A stretch of DNA of 10,835 bases. It comes from an uncultured Clostridium sp. (GTDB taxonomy: Bacteria > Bacillota > Clostridia > Lachnospirales > Lachnospiraceae). The number at the start of each line of letters is the position of its first letter. The first letter of the stretch is position 1. Below, one piece after another: positions 7,226 through 10,835 of the stretch. A program made the translations under genes and the position numbers. Where the stretch lies: NCBI GenBank assembly GCA_958349075.1, contig CATWBR010000117.1, positions 1 to 10,835 of the forward strand. The letters run 5' to 3'. The notes under the pieces are model-generated. The model was given only the letters and a program-made list of their open reading frames with translations. It ran no database searches and was not told where the DNA came from.

Positions 7226-7630
7226 TTAATGCTTAAAAATTCGTAATTCCAGCTCATCTAACCAGCTCATATCCGCTTCTTCTGCATCGTACTCTTCGGA
7301 CTTTAGTACAAACCCATAATTTTTTAATATCTCTGCAGCTTCATGAATTGTGTATCTGGCAAAGCTCTCCGCTTCCTCTTCGCTGGTGTCATTGCAACTA
7401 AAGCGGTATTCTGCAATAGCTTCTTCGTCTCTCGGAAACTGGATTTCTTCACTGCCTTCGTAAATATAACCATGGTTGATTTCCCGCAGACATTGTATGA
7501 TACTGTTTTTCAGTTCCGGTTCTAACAAACAGTTAAATTCCCTGTTCACGAATGTGAGCCGCAGTGTAACGGTCACTGTATAGTCCCGCTCCTCTTCCTC
7601 ATACGACGGTTCTTCAAATTCTTCTCTCAT
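7226..7630 (-). CDS. Small acidic hypothetical protein, 134 residues
   Basis: I do not recognise a family. The protein is very acidic, with Glu/Asp runs at the N-terminus (EEFEEP, EEEERD) and near the C-terminus (EEYDAEEAD). The apparent order of elements is strand (YTVTVTLRLTF, about 17-27), helix (PELKNSIIQCLREI), strand, strand (AEYRFSCND), helix (EEEAESFARYTIHEAAEIL), strand (FVLKSEEYDA), compatible with a ferredoxin-like fold; this is a reading by eye. The ATG at 7630 is preferred because AAGGAG (7640-7645) lies 9 bases before it; a longer reading from 7729 would overlap the upstream gene and lacks a good site. It is the last gene of the RecJ operon, 70 bases after the preceding stop. 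Its acidity would suit a DNA mimic or a partner of a basic protein, but neither is shown. Confidence 0.8.
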   Translation of the reverse strand: MREEFEEPSYEEEERDYTVTVTLRLTFVNREFNCLLEPELKNSIIQCLREINHGYIYEGSEEIQFPRDEEAIAEYRFSCNDTSEEEAESFARYTIHEAAEILKNYGFVLKSEEYDAEEADMSWLDELELRIFKH

Positions 7631-7639
7631 ATTTTCTTT

Positions 7640-7645
7640 CTCCTT
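7640..7645 (-). promoter_or_regulatory. Ribosome binding site deciding the start of the acidic protein
   Basis: AAGGAG on the minus strand stands 9 bases before the ATG at 7630 and selects this start over the in-frame ATG at 7729, which has only a GGGG-like stretch before it. Confidence 0.7.
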
Positions 7646-7700
7646 ATAGTAAATTTTAGCAGTTGCTTTGGGACGCCTCCAGAAGAAAAAACGGAGGTAG

Positions 7701-8687
7701 TTATGCCTGAAGCTTTTCAGCAGACTCATCGCCCCGTTTCCAACGTCTTTTCACATCTTCTTTTCTGAAATATGGGTACCATAATGCCTTCGTCCTTTTG
7801 GTGTGGTCTTTGAGGCAATCTAAGACATAAAGCCATTCTTCCTCTGTTAAATCAAAGTTCAGGGATTGTTTGTTTACTGCTTTATTTTTAAGGATAGGCG
7901 TTATTCCGCTTTTATGCAGGCTGATTGGCGCATAACAGTTTACTAGCTCAATGTGATAGGGATACATATTTGCAGGATGGCATGTTATCTCAAGGGAATA
8001 ACATTTATATCTTTGCTCCTGGTCCTGCTCTTTAAAATATTTCATGGGTGGACAGTAGATTTCGATGTATTCGATGTCCGGATTCCCCTCCTTTTGTTCC
8101 TGGCAATCGGCCCGTGTATCTTCTTTAGGCCGGGCCTCATACAGAAGTCCTAATTCAAAATAATTGATGGCGTCCTCTATCGCATTTATTTCATTTTGGT
8201 TGTCCGGATAGCGACTAAGATTCCTCTTTAGAAAATCCAGCTGGCCGGCCAGTTCCGCTTTCATTAGGTCCGTTTCTTTCGTATCCAGAAGCAGATCTCC
8301 AGGGGATTTTCCTTTGAATTTTCCTAATTTAAGTTTTGTAAATGCCAATGGCAGGCTGCAACTTGCAGGTTCTGCCGTCAGTTTAGGCGGATGCTTTCTT
8401 TTAACACTGACCTGGTCGAAAAGATACCTGCCCGCGTACTCCGTATGTTTGTAGATTGCCGGAAGCGCTTTTAATGGAATGTTTGCCTTTAAAGAAATAC
8501 TATTTGGGGCATCAAGAATTGATAACAAATAGATGGATTTTTTTGAAAATACCATAAGATACGGATCCCCCTCTTCCTCGGTAAGCGGCTGTAGGCAGTC
8601 ATCGAATACCCGTCTAGGGTCACCTCTGGGGATATCCACCACTTGTCCAGCATATTTTTTGTTTTTCTTCGCGGTTATGGTGCTCAT
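7701..8687 (-). CDS. Conserved hypothetical protein of mobile elements, 328 residues
   Basis: No enzyme motif or membrane segment is visible. Three regions can be told apart: a beta-rich N-terminal part (about 25-95, with MVFSKKSIYLLSIL); a central helical part with KFKGKSPGDLLLD (123-135) and then FLKRNLSRYPDNQNEINAIE (152-171); and a C-terminal part (205-310) with PYHIELVNCYAP (243-254) and LTEEEWLYVLDCL (280-292). From memory, the GKsPgdlLL...fL..NL..YP.Nq.qi.AI motif and the NyyAP...eeW pattern recur in uncharacterised proteins of Clostridia conjugative elements, but I cannot verify this here. The start has AAGGAG (8695-8700) 7 bases upstream. It lies 32 bases after the RecJ-like gene, so the two are surely co-transcribed, and a role in DNA transfer or processing is a guess from context. 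Confidence 0.9.
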   Translation of the reverse strand: MSTITAKKNKKYAGQVVDIPRGDPRRVFDDCLQPLTEEEGDPYLMVFSKKSIYLLSILDAPNSISLKANIPLKALPAIYKHTEYAGRYLFDQVSVKRKHPPKLTAEPASCSLPLAFTKLKLGKFKGKSPGDLLLDTKETDLMKAELAGQLDFLKRNLSRYPDNQNEINAIEDAINYFELGLLYEARPKEDTRADCQEQKEGNPDIEYIEIYCPPMKYFKEQDQEQRYKCYSLEITCHPANMYPYHIELVNCYAPISLHKSGITPILKNKAVNKQSLNFDLTEEEWLYVLDCLKDHTKRTKALWYPYFRKEDVKRRWKRGDESAEKLQA

Positions 8688-8719
8688 TTGTTTTCTCCTT
8701 GAATGTACGATTTTAGCCC

Positions 8720-10447
8720 TTAGGGATTTGCATATCTCCCCATTGCAAGTGATTCCAGCTCGCTGGCAAGAGGGGTCTTCTCTTCGTCTTTATCGCGGGA
8801 ACAGATATGTGATACCTCCATCTGGTTCCTGCACTGCCCCATAAAATAGTGGAGGGACAGGGTTCCGATCAGGTCAACATGCCTGGGAGTTTTTAACCTG
8901 GCATATTCTGACGCACCGTCAAAGGCTACGATATCAAGCTCCGCGCATTGCAACCGCACGCCTTTTCCATTTGAGAATAATTTATAGTGGCTTGTTCCAG
9001 AAGGTGTGAGGAGAAGATCCTCGATATAAATAACCGGCGCCGGGTTTTTCATACCGTATGGCTCGAACTTGATGATTTCCCTCATAATTTCAGGCAGTTC
9101 CTTGGCGGCAATCTTAAGGTCGTACTGGATCTCATCACTGACAGGCACTTGGTATCCGTTTAACGTATCCATAAGAGCATTGCTAAATTCCATATAGACT
9201 TCACTTTTTATTGAAATGCCTGCGGCATCTGCGTGGCCGCCATACTTAATAAGATAGTTCCGATTGGCATCAAGCAGTTTTTTTAAGTTCACACCGCCGA
9301 AGGAACGTCCGGAACCCTTTAAAACACCGGGCTCAGAATCCGTCAGGATAAAGCAGGGGGCTTTCATCAGCTCTGCCATTCTGCCGGCAATAATACCGAT
9401 AATGCCTTCTGGTGTGCCGGGAATATATGCCACGACAGGAAAATTTCCAAACATACACTCTTTGGTAATATACTCCATTGTCTTCTGCATCCAATATTCA
9501 GTCAGCTGCCTCCTTGTTTTATTATCCTCCAGCAGCTTTTCTGTCAATGCTTTTGCCCGGTAATATGGCCCATCAAACGTCAAAAGGCGGAAGGAATCCA
9601 TCGCCCCGTCATCACGGAGCCGTCCCGGTGCATTTAATACGGGAGCCAATTTGAACGCGATGTTTACACTGTTGACATACCGGTCTAAATCCAGAGTATA
9701 TAGGAGCGCATAGAGCCCCATGGTACTGCCCCCTTTTGTGACCATACTTTTTAGGCCAGCCTTCACAATCCGCCGATTCTCTTTTATGAGTGGAACGGAA
9801 TCAGCGATTGTCGCTATCGCGGCAAATGAGGTGAGCTTTGGCAGCAGTCTGTGTTCTGGACCTAAAAGCGAGAGGGCCAGTTTATACGCAAGCCCTGCCC
9901 CGCAGTATCCCTCAAAATCTGCACTGAACGGAATTGCATTGGGGTCAATGATTAGGTCTGCATCCGGGTAGATTGGCTCTTCGTTCTCCTCGTCCACCTT
10001 TGCTAAGTGGTGGTCTGTGATAATGACGGTCATCCCCTTTTCTTTTGCCCTGTGAATCGCATCGATGGAGGTAATTCCATTGTCAACGGTTATGACAAAC
10101 TGGCCGTCTTCAAATTCATCGACTGCTTTCATGCTGAGACCGTATCCTTCTGAAAACCGTTTTGGCAGGCGGACGACTACCGCGCAGTCCAATTCCCGCA
10201 GAGCCATATCTAAAATGGAAGCCGCGGCAATGCCATCGACATCGTAGTCAGCGGCAATATAGAATCTCTTTTTTTGCTGCATTCCCCAGTGTATGAGCTG
10301 AACTGCCTCTCTAATCCCATCTACCGTATACGGAGCTGTGTCATGAACCATCTCCTCCGCGCTGGCACCGGTATTCGCGCAGACAATTTCTTCAATGGTA
10401 TGTAATCCTGGATTTCTCTTTTTGTATATGTTCCGTTCTCTCTGCAT
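8720..10447 (-). CDS. recJ: RecJ-like single-stranded-DNA-specific exonuclease (DHH/DHHA1)
   Basis: RecJ degrades single-stranded DNA 5' to 3' in recombination and repair, using two Mn/Mg ions. All main family motifs are present: DYDVDG (67-72), VDNGI (121-125), DHH (145-147), ADSVP (215-219), LNAPGRL (271-277), then the DHHA1 part with EGIIGIIAGR (347-356), GSGRS (378-382) and GGHADAAG (403-410), and the OB-fold part with FEPYGMKNPAP (461-471). Catalytic Asp and His residues appear intact, so the enzyme is probably active. At 575 residues it is near the usual length of about 560-580, but the stretch before DYDVDG is a little short and lacks the usual RecJ N-terminal pattern. It sits among mobile-element genes rather than chromosomal recombination genes, so it is probably an extra copy belonging to the element. 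The nearest Shine-Dalgarno (AAAGGA) is unusually far, about 14 bases, from the ATG at 10447. Confidence 0.96.
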   Translation of the reverse strand: MQRERNIYKKRNPGLHTIEEIVCANTGASAEEMVHDTAPYTVDGIREAVQLIHWGMQQKKRFYIAADYDVDGIAAASILDMALRELDCAVVVRLPKRFSEGYGLSMKAVDEFEDGQFVITVDNGITSIDAIHRAKEKGMTVIITDHHLAKVDEENEEPIYPDADLIIDPNAIPFSADFEGYCGAGLAYKLALSLLGPEHRLLPKLTSFAAIATIADSVPLIKENRRIVKAGLKSMVTKGGSTMGLYALLYTLDLDRYVNSVNIAFKLAPVLNAPGRLRDDGAMDSFRLLTFDGPYYRAKALTEKLLEDNKTRRQLTEYWMQKTMEYITKECMFGNFPVVAYIPGTPEGIIGIIAGRMAELMKAPCFILTDSEPGVLKGSGRSFGGVNLKKLLDANRNYLIKYGGHADAAGISIKSEVYMEFSNALMDTLNGYQVPVSDEIQYDLKIAAKELPEIMREIIKFEPYGMKNPAPVIYIEDLLLTPSGTSHYKLFSNGKGVRLQCAELDIVAFDGASEYARLKTPRHVDLIGTLSLHYFMGQCRNQMEVSHICSRDKDEEKTPLASELESLAMGRYANP

Positions 10448-10488
10448 TTTTTATATAAGTGTCCTTTACCATGTGCGGATATTGACTT

Positions 10489-10835
10489 CTATGCTGTTTC
10501 CGGCAGCTCATTAAGAGCTGCATCGCCATAAAGCTCTGCGGCTATTTCAGTCAGAGGATCTTTGGCTGAATAGTAGCCCCAACAGGAAATCAATTCCTCC
10601 CATTCGCCGTCCGGGCGCAGTTTCTCCTCAATATATCCGTAACAGTCCCCCCTCAGATACTGGTCATAGACCTCCACTTCTCCTCTCAATATGGTAAGAG
10701 CCAGGTCACGCCATTCTTTTTTTGTCCTTTTTTCCGGCCGACCCTCCTTTATTCTTTTCATGGTGGCCCAGATGTAGCCGACCTGGCCGGAATCCCATGG
10801 ACAGTAAAAACCGGTGGTGTTCATAGTCAGTCCGC
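10489..10835 (-). CDS. Small conserved mobile-element protein (N-terminus cut by window edge)
   Basis: An ATG occurs at 10824, but the frame stays open to the window edge and reads Gly-Leu-Thr just before it, giving GLTMNTTGFYCPWDSGQVG. From memory, a family of uncharacterised Firmicute phage and conjugative-element proteins has the internal motif SGxTMxTxxFSCPWDSGQVG, preceded by 30 or more residues, so the true start is probably outside the window. Later landmarks also fit that family as I recall it: ILRGEVEVYDQYLRGDCYGY (residues 45-64 counted from the ATG) and SCWGYY. No catalytic residues, membrane segment or known DNA-binding motif are visible, and the function is unknown. It lies 41 bases upstream of the RecJ-like gene and is the first visible gene of that operon. 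Confidence 0.82.
   Translation of the reverse strand, partial: GLTMNTTGFYCPWDSGQVGYIWATMKRIKEGRPEKRTKKEWRDLALTILRGEVEVYDQYLRGDCYGYIEEKLRPDGEWEELISCWGYYSAKDPLTEIAAELYGDAALNELPETA

Noticed and set aside
7631..7729. 33-codon upstream extension of the acidic protein
   Set aside because: It overlaps the end of the preceding gene, is basic unlike the rest of the protein, and lacks a good ribosome binding site, whereas the ATG at 7630 has AAGGAG.
10448..10488. TATATAA just before the RecJ-like gene as a -10 promoter box
   Set aside because: There is no -35 partner 16-18 bases upstream and the transcript would lack a ribosome binding site; the gene fits better as part of the operon.

Overview
The window looks like accessory DNA from a low-to-mid-GC Firmicute, most plausibly a Clostridia/Lachnospiraceae-type gut anaerobe. 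The reasons are strong AGGAGG-type ribosome binding sites before most genes, short intergenic gaps, and a gene mix (large single-pass membrane protein, secreted repeat protein, extra RecJ-like nuclease, small conserved mobile-element proteins) typical of integrative conjugative elements or large plasmids of that group. No relaxase, VirB4/VirD4 ATPase, integrase, rRNA, tRNA, CRISPR array or insertion sequence is visible, so the conjugative-element reading is an inference from context.

Layout, left to right. (1) 1-1863, minus strand: the first 621 residues of a secreted or surface protein with two tandem copies of a ~90-residue module followed by an InlB/Flg_new-like repeat; it runs off the left edge. 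(2) 1897-5388, minus strand: a 1163-residue protein with an N-terminal soluble domain, an acidic and then disordered linker, a helical and very basic region, one membrane segment, and a Cys/His-rich C-terminal domain. Its stop is 33 bases before the start of (1), so the two form an operon. (3) 5389-5576: divergent control region with a good sigma-A-type promoter facing right. (4) 5577-7121, plus strand: a 514-residue protein of unknown function, the only plus-strand gene. (5) 7127-7175: a hairpin that can end transcription from both sides. (6) 7226-10835, minus strand: a four-gene operon read right to left: a 5'-truncated small conserved protein, a complete RecJ-like DHH exonuclease, a 328-residue conserved protein, and a 134-residue acidic protein.

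How the parts may work together. The RecJ-like enzyme and its partners probably handle single-stranded DNA during transfer, replication or repair of the element. The large membrane protein plus the secreted protein look like cell-envelope components, probably of a Gram-positive conjugation apparatus or its contact with the recipient cell. The isolated 514-residue gene, with its own promoter and terminator, sits between these two blocks like a cargo gene and is the best candidate for an undescribed function.
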